A DNA stretch of 64,000 nucleotides. It comes from Erinaceus europaeus. Taxonomy: Eukaryota > Chordata > Mammalia > Eulipotyphla > Erinaceidae. The translations under genes and the position numbers were made by a program. The notes under the pieces were generated by a model, which saw only the letters and a program-made list of their open reading frames with translations, searched no databases and was not told where the DNA came from. Where the stretch lies: assembly GCF_950295315.1 (NCBI RefSeq), contig NC_080164.1, forward strand, positions 111,682,447-111,746,446, read 5' to 3'. This document shows, piece after piece, positions 54,131-63,905 of this stretch. Position 1 is the first letter of the stretch; the number at the start of each line of letters is the position of its first letter.

Positions 54131-54262
54131 TACTCCAAGTCACTGATTGTCAGAGAAATTAAAATAAAGACAAAAAATGAGATACCACTTCACTCCTCTG
54201 AGAATGTCATACATCAGAAAAGATAGCAACAACAAATGCTGGAGAGGTTATGGAGACAGAGG
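54131..54262 (+). mobile_element. L1 ORF2 C-terminal fragment
   Basis: CCAAGTCACTGATTGTCAGA, GAGATACCACTTCACTCCTC and ACAAATGCTGGAGAGG match ORF2 at 4151-4270 with moderate divergence. Confidence 0.88.
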
Positions 54263-54418
54263 ACCCAGGGTCAAGCCCCCAGGCCCCACCTCCAGGGGGA
54301 AAGCTTTGTGAGTGGTGAAGCAGTGATGAAGATACCTGTCTTTCTCCCTCTTTATCTCCCTCCTACTCTCAATTTCTGGCTGTCTCTATCCAATAATAAA
54401 TATAATAAAATATTTCAG
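54263..54418 (+). mobile_element. Headless SINE-A fused to the L1 fragment
   Basis: It begins in the middle of the SINE (ACCCAGGGTCAAGCCCCCAG) with no head. CCACCTCCAGGGGGAAAGC core and AATAATAAATATAATAAAAT tail. Confidence 0.88.
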
Positions 54419-54446
54419 GAGACCAGATGAAGAAGAAAAATTAGTT

Positions 54447-54572
54447 TTTTTTCCTTACCATAATCCTGCTCAGTTCTGGCTTATGGTGCTCTGGAGGATT
54501 GAACCTAGGACTTCAGAGCCTCTGGTATGACAGTCTCTTTGTATAACCATTATGCTATCTATCCCTACCTTC
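54447..54572 (-). mobile_element. SINE-C copy
   Basis: T-run, CTGCTCAGTTCTGGCTTATG, GGATTGAACCTAGGACTTCA, head ATAACCATTATGCTATCTAT. Confidence 0.87.
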
Positions 54573-54719
54573 ATTCTTAAATTTTAAGAGTGCCTTAGTT
54601 AATATGATTCATTTTCTTCTATAGGTACATATACCTACATAGCATTGTCTATAGATCCCTAAGTATGCCTCTGAGTATGTACAGCTCTTCAGCATTACTA
54701 TATGAACACAGAAATCTTC

Positions 54720-54908
54720 AGGGGGACAGGAAGTGACACATACAATTAACTGTAGAGATTTCCATATCCAAGGACCCCAGTTTGAACCTTAGCTGTAGAG
54801 GGGACATTTCAAGTGCTGAGCAGGACTGCTTGTATCTCTGTCTCTTCTCTTTCTCCCCACCCCCATCTCAGTTTCTCTGTGTCCTATATTTAAAAAAGAA
54901 AAGAAAAA
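54720..54908 (+). mobile_element. SINE-B-related copy, diverged
   Basis: AGGGGGACAGGAAGTGACAC head, CAGTTTGAACCTTAGCTGTA, AGAGGGGACATTTCAAGTGC, CT-rich end. Confidence 0.65.
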
Positions 54909-55199
54909 TAAATCTTCATTTAGATCTTGATGGGCTATAGGTCCAGGATTATTTGCCACAATCTCTAGGCACTGAGGCATAGAGGACCAAGAAGGAAACA
55001 ATATCTACCCAGCAAGACAACAAATACAAATGGAGCCAGTGTGTTTGTTCATCCATCTTACATGGTCAACAAAAATTGGCCTATAGTTGCTGAGACTTGA
55101 CTAACACCCCATCATTAGGATGGCAATCCATGGATTGGCTGAATTTAAGCTTCCATTCTTAATGGAAAATGTGCAATACACCAACTCCAGTCCAAGCTC
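54909..55199. other. Unique DNA
   Basis: Nothing recognised. Confidence 0.35.
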
Positions 55200-55690
55200 T
55201 GTTTAGTGTTTTCCCTTCTGTTCTTATTTTTTAACTTCTGTATATGTGAGTTCATCCCATATTCATCCTTCCATTTCTGACTTATCTCATTTCATATTAT
55301 TCCTTCACGTTCTATCCAATATGAGGTGAAGAAGGTGAATTTACCATTTTTAATAGCTGAGTAGTATCCCATTGGTCAGATAGACCACAATTTACTCAGT
55401 CACTCATCTGTTACTCAATCTGGATTGCTTCCAAGTTTTGACTATTACACATTGTGCTGCTATGAACATAGGTATATGCACAAATATGTTTGGATGGCTG
55501 TGTTTGGTTCTTTGGAATATATCTCCAGGCAGAATTGCCAGGTCATATAGCAGGTCCACTTTTAGCCTTCTGAGAGTTCTCCAAACTGCTCTTCACAGTG
55601 GTTGGACCAATTTACATTCCTACCAGCAGTGCATGAGAGTTCCTTTGCCCCCATAGTCTCTCTATCACTTGTTGTTCTCTGTCTCTATCT
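55200..55690 (-). mobile_element. L1 ORF2 C-terminal fragment, antisense
   Basis: GCTGAGTAGTATCCCATTGG, GCTGCTATGAACATAGGTAT, CTTCACAGTGGTTGGACCAA and CCTACCAGCAGTGCATGAGA are antisense ORF2 words. Clearly older than copies 1 and 2. Confidence 0.88.
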
Positions 55691-56439
55691 TAAAAACAAA
55701 CAATATTCTACTCATGAGGCTTAAATGCTGTGCACTATGATCATATCATAACTCCTGTGCAGGCCAGAACAGAAGTTTAACTATCTTGGAATGTCAGGAA
55801 CATGAACATAATGGGGATGTTTCCCTCAATCCTGAAATCCCCTGAAGTCATATATGAAGAGCACCAGTTTTGAAATGTAAAGCTTGTATTGCTACATTTT
55901 AAGTTTAATTCAGCAAGAGTACTAGAAAACAGGCAACACATTACCATTATGCCTGAGACCTTGTGTTGCCTGTAATAAAGCAAACATTTCACAATGGCAT
56001 ATGATTCTCTACACTGCAACAAGATTCTCCCAGATGTCTTTGAGGCAATTATAACAATGTGGCACAAACTCTTTCAGCATGGAAAAATTAAAACTAGACT
56101 CATACTGGGTAAGTCTCTCTGGGAAAATCTTGTTTGCCTATGCTGTAATCTTTGATGAAAGTTCTAGGCACCACTGACAAAGCAGTAGATGTTATCAGTG
56201 ATGTCTGAAGGAAGGAGAGAAAATGTCTCAAAGACTAAAATAGAATGTGCTTAGGTATCACATCGTCATTCTACACATGTCAGTGAGCTGGAAATACAGT
56301 CTTGTGGGTGATATCCTGGTTCAGTTATAAATACTTCACACCCCAAGAAAAACACAAAGGAGTTACTATGGCCAGTCGTGCATATCAAGGTTTAGACTGG
56401 AAGAACAACAGAGTCAGTTGAATTATTTTGGAGACCTGT
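55691..56439. other. Unique DNA
   Basis: No gene or repeat recognised. Confidence 0.4.
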
Positions 56440-56620
56440 AACTCAAAATCCCCATGTATTACCTTGCATAAGGGACCAGGTTCAAGTCCCCAGCCCCCTC
56501 TTGCAGGGGGGATACTTCTTGAGTGGTGAAGCAGGACTGCAGGTGTCTCTCTGTCTCTTCCTATCTCTCCTTCCCTCTCAATTTCTCTCTATTCTATTAA
56601 ATAAAGAGATAAATATATAA
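56440..56620 (+). mobile_element. SINE-A copy, source-like locus of a transduced flank
   Basis: GCATAAGGGACCAGGTTCAA, CTTGCAGGGGGGATACTTCT, tail ATTAAATAAAGAGATAAATA. The downstream word AAATCCAAATCTCAG (56619-56633) is shared with the insertion at 57765. Confidence 0.82.
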
Positions 56621-56704
56621 ATCCAAATCTCAGAGCCAATGAAAACGGTACCTTGAAACACAGTATCTGAATCAGTTGAAAATAATATATCACACTTATG
56701 ACAT

Positions 56705-56822
56705 ACGAGATTTGTGAGCAGTGAGGCAAGTCTGCAGGTGTCTCTCCTGCTCTCTTCCTCTCTATCTCCCTCTTCCCTTTTAATTTATTCTTGTCTCTAT
56801 CCAAAATAAATTTTTTTTAAAA
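56705..56822 (+). mobile_element. Headless SINE-A
   Basis: Begins at GATTTGTGAGCAGTGAGGCA in the SINE core. CT-rich 3' part, CCAAAATAAATTTTTTT tail. Confidence 0.8.
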
Positions 56823-56998
56823 GGAAATTGTGAAGGAAAGGGGAGAATGAGAGGGAAAAAGGAAAAGACAGCTACCATCCTGTATCACAGCTTGTGAAGT
56901 TTCCTCCATGCAGGTGAGGACCTAGAACTTGAACCCAGGTCCTTCTGCATGGTTACATGTATTCTCTACCCAGTGAGCTACCACTCTGCCCAGAAATG
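56823..56998 (-). mobile_element. SINE-A copy, degraded
   Basis: GAAGTTTCCTCCATGCAGGT, AACTTGAACCCAGGTCCTTC, head GCTACCACTCTGCCC. Confidence 0.75.
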
Positions 56999-57009
56999 CT
57001 GTTTTGTTT

Positions 57010-57195
57010 TAAGAAAAAATGATCTGCCAAGGGTAGGAGAGACATATCACTTTATAGGGTCCACACTTTTCCGTGTGTGTGGTCCATGTTTGAACCCTGG
57101 TGTGACAGGGCAGGTGCCATGGCAACTGAAGAAGTTCCATGCTGTGATCTTTCTCCCACATCACCATCAACCGCCTATGTGAATAAAAAGATGTT
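57010..57195 (+). mobile_element. Degraded tRNA-type SINE
   Basis: GGGTAGGAGAGACATATCAC head, GGTCCATGTTTGAACCCTGG (B-box-like), end GTGAATAAAAAGATG. Confidence 0.45.
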
Positions 57196-57331
57196 GTCAG
57201 GGAGCACTGATGTAGCATATGTATAATGTTTCAGATACATGTATAATAATAATGATAACTTATTTGAATAGTTTCAAGGGATGTAGCAAATCAGAATTAT
57301 GCTGGAGTAATGGAATGAGTATCATGATTTT

Positions 57332-57604
57332 TAAAATTAATTTATTTATTCCCTTTTGTTGACCTTGTTGCTTTATCGTTGTAAATGTTGTTGTCGTTGT
57401 TGGATAGGACAGAGAGAAATGAACAGAGGAGGGGAAGACACAGAGAGGAGGAGAGAAAGATAGACACCCACAGACCTACTTCACCATTTGTGAAGCAACT
57501 CCCATGCAGGTGAGGAGCCGGGGGCTCAAACTGGGATCCTTCCGTCAATCCTTGCGCTTTGCGCCACGTATGCTTAAACCGCTGAGCTACCGCACAACTC
57601 CCTG
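57332..57604 (-). mobile_element. SINE-B copy
   Basis: TTATTCCCTTTTGTTGACCT tail, TGGATAGGACAGAGAGAAAT, GGAGCCGGGGGCTCAAACTG, head TTAAACCGCTGAGCTACCGC. Flanks GTATCATGATTTT and GTAACATGATGTTTT are an imperfect TSD. Confidence 0.93.
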
Positions 57605-57764
57605 AGTAACATGATGTTTTTCCTCTTCCATTCCCCAGCAAATGAAATTAAAATAAAAGATGCTTCAAGATATAGTTTGAAGTTTTTTTTTTTAACCTAA
57701 TATTCATCAAGGTTTTTATTTTATACAAAGAAGTAGCATTTGCTTTGGAGGTAACAGTTGTTTT

Positions 57765-57875
57765 GAGTGGTGAAGCAGGACTGCAAGTGTCTGTCTGTTC
57801 CTCTCTATCTCCCCCTCCCTCTCAATTTATCTGTGTTCTATTAAATAAATATAAATATGTGAATCCAAATCTCAG
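57765..57875 (+). mobile_element. Headless SINE-A carrying a foreign 3' flank
   Basis: The TSD AACAGTTGTTTT stands at 57753-57764 and 57876-57887. The insert starts in the SINE core (GAGTGGTGAAGCAGGACTGC), passes the AATAAATATAAATATG tail and ends AATCCAAATCTCAG. The last segment is not SINE but matches the flank at 56619-56633. There is no terminal A-tail. Confidence 0.85.
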
Positions 57876-57887
57876 AACAGTTGTTTT

Positions 57888-58338
57888 TGTAAAGTTTCAT
57901 GGATGAAATAACCTTTTTATTTTTCTAACGTTAAGTTCAATTATATTAGACAGAGAAATTCAAACATGGCAAGTTGCGTGTCTTTTGAAACATACTGAAG
58001 ATAACACAGGTAAATTACGTAGCCAGTCTTGAGCAGTATAAGAGAGTAATGTCATCCTCTGAGCAGTTTGACTATTTCTGCTAAAACAAATAGGCCTATT
58101 GTGGTAGACTTCAGAAGAGGAAAAAATAGACTCTCACCCATGTAAATATAATAGTTTTCTAAAAGGACAGATAACAACAACCAGATTATGAGGTCTAAGA
58201 TACAAAAATGACAGAAAACCATGAATAGTGTTTAATATTTTTAAATTTAAAAAGTCAGATTAACTAAAATGTGAAAAATCAACAAGCAAATACCCCTCCC
58301 TGGATGCCCCTGTGTGATTCCTGGAGTTTTCCCACTCC
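57888..58338. other. Unique AT-rich DNA
   Basis: Nothing recognised. Confidence 0.4.
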
Positions 58339-58339
58339 A

Positions 58340-58478
58340 GGCTGACTTTTCAGACAGAAAGAAAGAGACAGACAGTGAGACACACAATGAGAGCATGGCT
58401 TTAAATCTCCCCCCACACATGGCGGACCTGGCTCACACCTGTGTCTTAGGTACAGGAAAGCAGGTACACCATCTAGGT
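58340..58478 (-). mobile_element. SINE-F copy
   Basis: AGACAGAAAGAAAGAGACAG, ACACAATGAGAGCATGGCTT and CACCATCTAGGTG fit an antisense family member. The open frames on both strands here are not convincing. Confidence 0.5.
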
Positions 58479-58966
58479 GTGCGGTCTTGTCAGCCCTCAC
58501 GAGAATTTGAAGACATCCCATTCCAAATCAACAAACTTCATCAATTCCCAGCATTCAGAGGCCCTACTGCCACTGACTTGAGAACATGCTCCCTGCTGTC
58601 TTTGGTTCACTTACTTTGATGCTGTGGCCTTTCTACAGGCTACAAACAGTGGGGGATGATTCAAGAGCATCTGGTGCAGCCTGTCTTGCTCCTTATACAT
58701 TCAAATCACATAAGTGGAGGCTCTTTGAGTGATAACATATAGTTCTATACTATTGAACAATTTAATACCTTTGAGTGTCAATTTCCTGGGCTATAAAAGA
58801 TAAAAAGGGATGGCACTGAGTATGAACACTTCAATGCCTCATATATATCTTGGCTGTTCTTTTAGTTTCTCCAGCATAGGATATGGACACATTTCTCATT
58901 TTAAATTGATACTCTTTTGTCTATACTTAAACATTACATTAGCTGTCCTTTCTCTCTCTTTTTTAA
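58479..58966. other. Unique DNA
   Basis: 58480-58650 has balanced composition and no repeat signature. It is possibly conserved noncoding DNA. No gene recognised. Confidence 0.35.
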
Positions 58967-58967
58967 A

Positions 58968-59112
58968 TATTTTATTTATTTATTAATTAGAAAGATAGGA
59001 AGAGAGAAAAAACTATACATCACTCTGGTGCATGTACTGCTGGGGACTGAACTCAGGACCTCATGCTTGAGAGTCCAGTGCTTTATTCACTGTGCCACCT
59101 ACCAGACCACAC
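58968..59112 (-). mobile_element. SINE-D copy
   Basis: TTTATTTATTAATTAGAAAG tail, CACTCTGGTGCATGTACTGC, CAGGACCTCATGCTTGAGAG, head TGTGCCACCTACCAGACC. Confidence 0.92.
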
Positions 59113-59379
59113 TGTCCTTTCTCTAGTATTGTTAACTTCTTATCTATAGCTACTTTTTATTAATAAGCATATCTCACTACAGAACACTTTCTCTTTAAAA
59201 AAAAAAACTGGCTTAAGAGAACACTGAATTGCATTATTTCAGCAAGTAATTGTTTTCTTGTGGAATGAGCAGACTATTTTAAAGAGCAGACTATTCACAT
59301 TCTTGAGAAAAAAATTTCATTTTTTTTTGGGGGGGGGAAGACACTTTTGTCAGTTTTCTTTGATTTCTGGAAAATTTCA
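59113..59379. other. Unique DNA with homopolymer runs
   Basis: (T)n(G)n run at 59321-59337. Nothing else recognised. Confidence 0.4.
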
Positions 59380-59655
59380 ATGAGACTCATTTTTTAATAT
59401 AGCACTGGGGAATGAAGCCAGGATCTTGTGAATGCTTGATACTACTGAGGTGCCTCTCTCATTCAGTTTTCTATTTACTTATTATAGAGAGGGAGAAAGA
59501 GAGGGAGGGTAGAGGGAGAGGAAGGGATCATGAAGGGGACACCAAAGTATGTCTTTATTATCCAAAGTGCTCTTCCTCCAGGTTGTGCTGAGACTTGAAT
59601 CTCAGGTTCATGCACTCTAATGGGTAAGCTATTTCTTTATCCAAGAGTCAAATTT
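59380..59655 (-). mobile_element. Degraded SINE pair with GA tract
   Basis: 59388-59465 and 59470-59650 each look like antisense tRNA-type SINE remnants (ACTGGGGAATGAAGCCAGGA; CTGAGACTTGAATCTCAGGT) with GAGAGGGAGG purines at 59487-59530. Confidence 0.5.
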
Positions 59656-59884
59656 GGTTGTGCCTCTTTCTTTTAGTTTCCACAATTCCTTCATTTTTAG
59701 CCTATAGATCATTTCATAATCCCTTCTCCTTCTATCATTTTACTGTCATTGTGTCATTATTTTTTGAATTTAATGGTTTACTTATTAAGGAGAGAAAGAA
59801 AGAGAGGTAAGGCATCTTTCTAGCACATTCGCCAGGTTTCCAACTCTAAATGGCAGGCTTATGAGTCCTGTGTTTTTCTGCTGT

Positions 59885-60098
59885 GTCTATTTTGTGGCCA
59901 CTATTATATATATTTGATAGAGATAGCCAGATATATAGAGGGAAGGTAGAGATAGAGAGGAAGAGAGATGGAGAGACATCTGCACACTGCTTCACTACTT
60001 GTGAAGCTTTCCTCCTATAGGTGGGGACCAGGGGCTTGAACCTGGGTCCTTGTACACTGTAATGTGTGCATTCAAGCAGGTGTGCCACCACATAGCCA
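59885..60098 (-). mobile_element. SINE-A copy
   Basis: ATATTTGATAGAGATAGCCA, CTCCTATAGGTGGGGACCAG, TTGAACCTGGGTCCTTGTAC, head TGTGCCACCACATAGCC. Confidence 0.92.
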
Positions 60099-60302
60099 CA
60101 TCACTATTTTACACTTGATTTCCTTGATTCACATGCTCAGCCTCAACCTGATTGACCTTTGGAACTTCCTCCAGGGAAATCCTACACCCAAAACTATATT
60201 CCTTCTTCTAAATTATACAAAAATATGGCATCATCTTGTTTTATTCTCCAAAATTTTCCTTAAACAAATGCATGAGCATGGACTAAATTAAATGTTTACT
60301 TA
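60099..60302. other. Unique DNA, left flank of the LTR
   Basis: Nothing recognised. Confidence 0.35.
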
Positions 60303-60677
60303 AGAAAATGTTGGTATGCATCTAGTTCTGCTTCTGGGATCTAGTTCTGCTTTTGTTACATTGCTTGACGTTGTGGTCTATTTACATGATCTTTCTGTTA
60401 CATTGGTTTGTTCTCACTCCCCCTGCCTCCGGGAGATTTGGTTTAGCCCTTGCTAGTTTCGCACTTCTCCCTTCTCCCCACCCCCTATCCTAAGTACTTC
60501 CTGAGTTCCACTCTGCTGCTGGAGGAGAAAGATGGAGGAGCACATTGTGTGGTGATTAGGTGTTGGACTGTTTGCCCACTCGTGAATAAAGATTAAACTG
60601 CGTTTTCAGCTCAACCACAAGTTTCTGGTCATCTGTTACCTGCCTGTGAAGCCAGCCCAGCGAAAACAACAAGAAAA
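60303..60677 (+). mobile_element. Solo LTR of a class II-like endogenous retrovirus, with TSD
   Basis: AGAAAA at 60303-60308 and 60672-60677 flanks a 363-base unit (60309-60671) that begins TGTTGG and ends ACAACA. A 6-bp TSD and TG...CA ends are the pattern of class II (beta-like) ERVs. AATAAA stands at 60585-60590, about 86 bases from the end, fitting the polyadenylation site before R/U5. Near the start the word ATCTAGTTCTGCTT is repeated (60319-60332 and 60340-60353). No viral genes are present: the provirus was lost by LTR-LTR recombination (inference). Confidence 0.8.
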
Positions 60678-61089
60678 CACTTGCTGAATGTCCAATTTGT
60701 CAGACAGTGAGAAAAGGAATGTGACAGGGTCCCATCATTAAGGTTCTCATCATTGTGGTAGGGAGAGAAGTCTCAGTAAATTCCTGTTTGAGTTTGGCAG
60801 GTACACACAGGGAACACACGGAAACCTAAGCTTCTTGTTGGGAGCAATGATGATAAAGCTGTAGACCCTACTTTTTATTCCTTACAAAACTTCAAATGGT
60901 CCTAGAAACAGTTCAAATAGTTAGAAAGTGACATTGAAGAAAATTACTATGATTTAAAAAAAAAGAAGCAGCAGCTCCATCTTTGGCTGTTGTGTTTCAT
61001 CAATCAAACAACACAGTCTTATTATCAAGAGTAATAGGCCATGGGTTCTTGGTGCTCAAAGAGGAACCATCCACTTCCATCAGAGTTAA
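60678..61089. other. Unique DNA
   Basis: Nothing recognised apart from an A-run at 60957-60964. Confidence 0.4.
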
Positions 61090-61099
61090 GAACTTGATT

Positions 61100-61235
61100 G
61101 TATTAGAGGGGGTTGAATTGTTATGTGGGAAACTGAGAAATGTTATACATATACAAACTACTATATTTTACTATTAACTATAAACCATTAATCCCCCAAT
61201 TAAGAAAAAATAAAAATAATAAAATAAAGAACTTG
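61100..61235 (+). mobile_element. L1 3' end, alternative subtype
   Basis: GAGGGGGTTGAATTGTTATG, AAATGTTATACATATACAAA, AACCATTAATCCCCCAATTA, A-rich tail. Same subtype as 7645-7952. Confidence 0.8.
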
Positions 61236-61890
61236 ATTGTGGGTGATACAATAGTAGAACAGGTCTCTCTCCTTCATTAAGCATAAATAATAAAATATGA
61301 AGAGGCAAAGAAACTCTTCTAAAAAGAAAAAGAAGCAATAACTTAAAACAATAATGCCATCACTAGCCATTCACTCATTTTGTTTAAAAAAATTTGAGTA
61401 AACTACTTTTGTCAGCAAATGTCTATTTGGATTAGGGAATTTATTTTTTCCAATAATTCCTTCAGTTCATATTTGATTGATATAGGAACCTAGATCCCAT
61501 CAACAGTTCTTCTATTAATCCAAAGAAAGGCCAGTAGTGAAGAGGAAGAGTCTGATCTTATCATAGGTCTTTCTTATGTTGAGGCAAAAATTCCTTCAAT
61601 TGTCTGACCAACCAACACTCTATGAAAGTTTTAACACCCAAGACCAAACTGAACCAAGTGGAGGCATTTGCTCAAGACCCAACCTGACCCAATGTGAACT
61701 AAGATTGCATCATCATAGTAAATTATCTGCCTCTGAACAGGATTTGGAAACCATTTTCTGAACACACAAGGTATAAAGATGCAACATACATACTCCACTG
61801 TGGCCAACCTCTACATGCTGCCATGTTGCCCTCTATCCTGAGAATTGCCAACCTCTAAAAGACAAAAGCCCTTGCTTATTCGCAGCCCCC
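61236..61890. other. Unique DNA, possibly an old LTR on the right
   Basis: No gene recognised. The stretch 61560-61890, together with 62066-62190 across the SINE, may be one older element (see findings). Confidence 0.35.
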
Positions 61891-61903
61891 AAATCACATT
61901 CCT

Positions 61904-62052
61904 GTGGTGCAGTGGATAAGACACTGGACTCTCAAGCATGAGGTTCCGAGTTTAACCCCTGGCAACACATGTACCAGAGTGATAACTGGTTCTCTCCCCC
62001 CCCCAACCCCCCTCTCCTCCTATCTTCCTCATTAACAAATAAATTTTTAAAA
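61904..62052 (+). mobile_element. SINE-D copy with 13-bp TSD
   Basis: GTGGTGCAGTGGATAAGACA head, ACTCTCAAGCATGAGGTTCC, ACATGTACCAGAGTGATAAC, C-rich and A-rich ends. TSD AAATCACATTCCT at 61891-61903 and 62053-62065. Confidence 0.95.
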
Positions 62053-62065
62053 AAATCACATTCCT

Positions 62066-62654
62066 ATTTGGCAAAGTTCCCTCAGTCACCACCCTTCTAC
62101 TATTATGTCTTCTTGGCTGTGTTCACAGACTTGCTGCTCTGGCTACCCACGTCTGAGAGCTACCATTAGGCTATTCAGTCAATAAACAGAAACTATTACT
62201 TTTATTGTGGTATTGATAGGAAATAAAGGAGAATCAAGGTGTCCTGTTGTATAGGTTAACCTCACTGCTCCGTAATTTATAAATATTTGATATAGCAAAA
62301 GCTATTACATTCATGGAATATGACAGTGATATAATTTCTATCACCATTAAACTATTTTATAGGGGGCTTAGTGGTTTGCAATACAGTTGAAATTATTTGA
62401 CTCATCTTAAATTCATTCACCAGTAGTTTATAGAGAAAATGAAGAAGTGATAATGTGATTTTCAGATTTTAAAATTTAAAAACAATATGAAACCGAAAGC
62501 ATTCATTAGCATGCCTGTCAAACTGAATGAGTAATGCTATTTCTGTTCAAATGATCTATGCCTGTCTTCCCTAATATTGGAATATTAGCTCCACTCCTTA
62601 ATTTGTTAACCCCTGCTGGAATCAAACTGGGAGATAATCTAATGTGAAGTAGAA

Positions 62655-62658
<4 letters not shown>
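62066..62658. other. Unique DNA
   Basis: CAGTCAATAAACAG at about 62178 is a possible polyadenylation word. Otherwise AT-rich with no gene signal. Confidence 0.4.

Positions 62659-62718
<60 letters not shown>
62659..62718. repeat. (GT)n microsatellite
   Basis: About 30 uninterrupted GT units. Confidence 0.98.
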
Positions 62719-62720
<2 letters not shown>

Positions 62721-62762
62721 TGTGAAAGAGAATATTCATATTACATAGAGATAGAGAATGCA

Positions 62763-62988
62763 GGGGCTAGGTGGTAACACACCTGGTTAAGCATATACAT
62801 TACAGTATACAAGGATCCAGGTTTAAGCCCCCGGTCCCCACCTGTAGGGGAAAAGCATCACATGTGTTGAAGCAGGGCTTCAGGTGTCTTCAGGTGTCTC
62901 TGTGTCTCCCTCTCTGCTTCCCCTCCCCTTTCAATTTCCCTCTGTCTCTATAAAAAATAAATAAATAAATAAATAATTAATTAAAAAT
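62763..62988 (+). mobile_element. SINE-A copy
   Basis: GGGGCTAGGTGGTAACACAC head and CCCCACCTGTAGGGGAAAAG core. CTTCAGGTGTCTTCAGGTGT is a small internal repeat, and the tail is (AAAT)n. TSD GAGAATGCA at 62754-62762 and 62989-62997. Confidence 0.95.
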
Positions 62989-62997
62989 GAGAATGCA

Positions 62998-63216
62998 CAT
63001 ATATGTATGGTTTATATCCAGATGTATTTATAAACATATGTGTTTAGGCACACACACATATTAATATATGCATGCTCTGCTGACATATTACTAGCTTCCT
63101 CAATCTATCAGGACCATTCTTAGCTTTTCTCCTCTCAGTTCTTAACTCTCTTTGAATCATGTTGATTACTTAAGTAGCATTACTGCTAATTTCAGCAATG
63201 GATTCTTAATTGGTAT
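62998..63216. other. Unique DNA
   Basis: Nothing recognised. Confidence 0.35.
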
Positions 63217-63235
63217 ACTAAAAGATCATATAAAA

Positions 63236-63405
63236 GGGGGTGAGGCGGTGTTGCACCTGGTTAAGTGCAAACATCACAGTACGCAAGGACCCAGGTGAAG
63301 CAGGGCTGCAGGTGTCTCTCTGTCTCTCTCCCTCTCTACCTCCTCTCCCTTCCCAATTTCTTGCTGCCGCTATCGTGAAATACATTTTTAAAAATTGAAA
63401 AGAAC
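63236..63405 (+). mobile_element. Internally deleted SINE-A with 19-bp TSD
   Basis: Head GGGGGTGAGGCGGTGTTGCA, then GGACCCAGGTGAAGCAGG, where about 45 bases of core are missing at a GGT junction. TSD ACTAAAAGATCATAYAAAA at 63217-63235 and 63406-63424 (one difference). Confidence 0.93.
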
Positions 63406-63424
63406 ACTAAAAGATCATACAAAA

Positions 63425-63635
63425 ATGAAGAGAGAACCACTAAAATTATATGACATATGTGATAGAGTGAAAAAAAATCAAACATTTAGACAACCATTTA
63501 TATAAATGAACTTAAGTGATAATGTGGTTGCATTTTTTTTGTTTGTTTGTTTGGTTTATTCCCATGATAGTTCTAAACCTCAGGTCTTAATCTTTACACT
63601 GGCATTTAGATAACAACAGCAGTTCTTTTTTCCTA
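63425..63635. other. Unique AT-rich DNA
   Basis: A (TTTG)n patch stands at 63533-63553. Nothing else seen. Confidence 0.4.
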
Positions 63636-63905
63636 CATCTATGCCTCAGTGTAAAATGACAACCCCTCATGAGAAAGACCCAACTGTGCAGGATTGCAGA
63701 GGCAAGTGCTGTCGAAGATTACAGATGCTATCACTCTGTCAGCTCTGGATCGGGGGCCTAAAGTGTGGAAAGAACCAGAGGCTAAGCCCCACAATGGATC
63801 ACAAGCCAGTGGCACATTCCCACTCTCCATCTGCCTGCTGAACCTGAGGAGGAGAGTAATTACTGCTGAGATAAGCCCTTTCTGGAATATATGCAATTAA
63901 TTCTC
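63636..63905. other. Candidate conserved noncoding element
   Basis: Balanced composition with isolated CpGs, no repeat signature, and homeodomain-type words AGTAATTACT (63855-63864) and ATGCAATTAATT (63891-63902). Open frames on both strands (63639-63900) have no domain. Inference only. Confidence 0.35.

Noticed and set aside
58314..58619. 101-residue frame beginning in a SINE remnant
   Set aside because: No domain; an opposing frame of similar length exists; composition is not coding-like.
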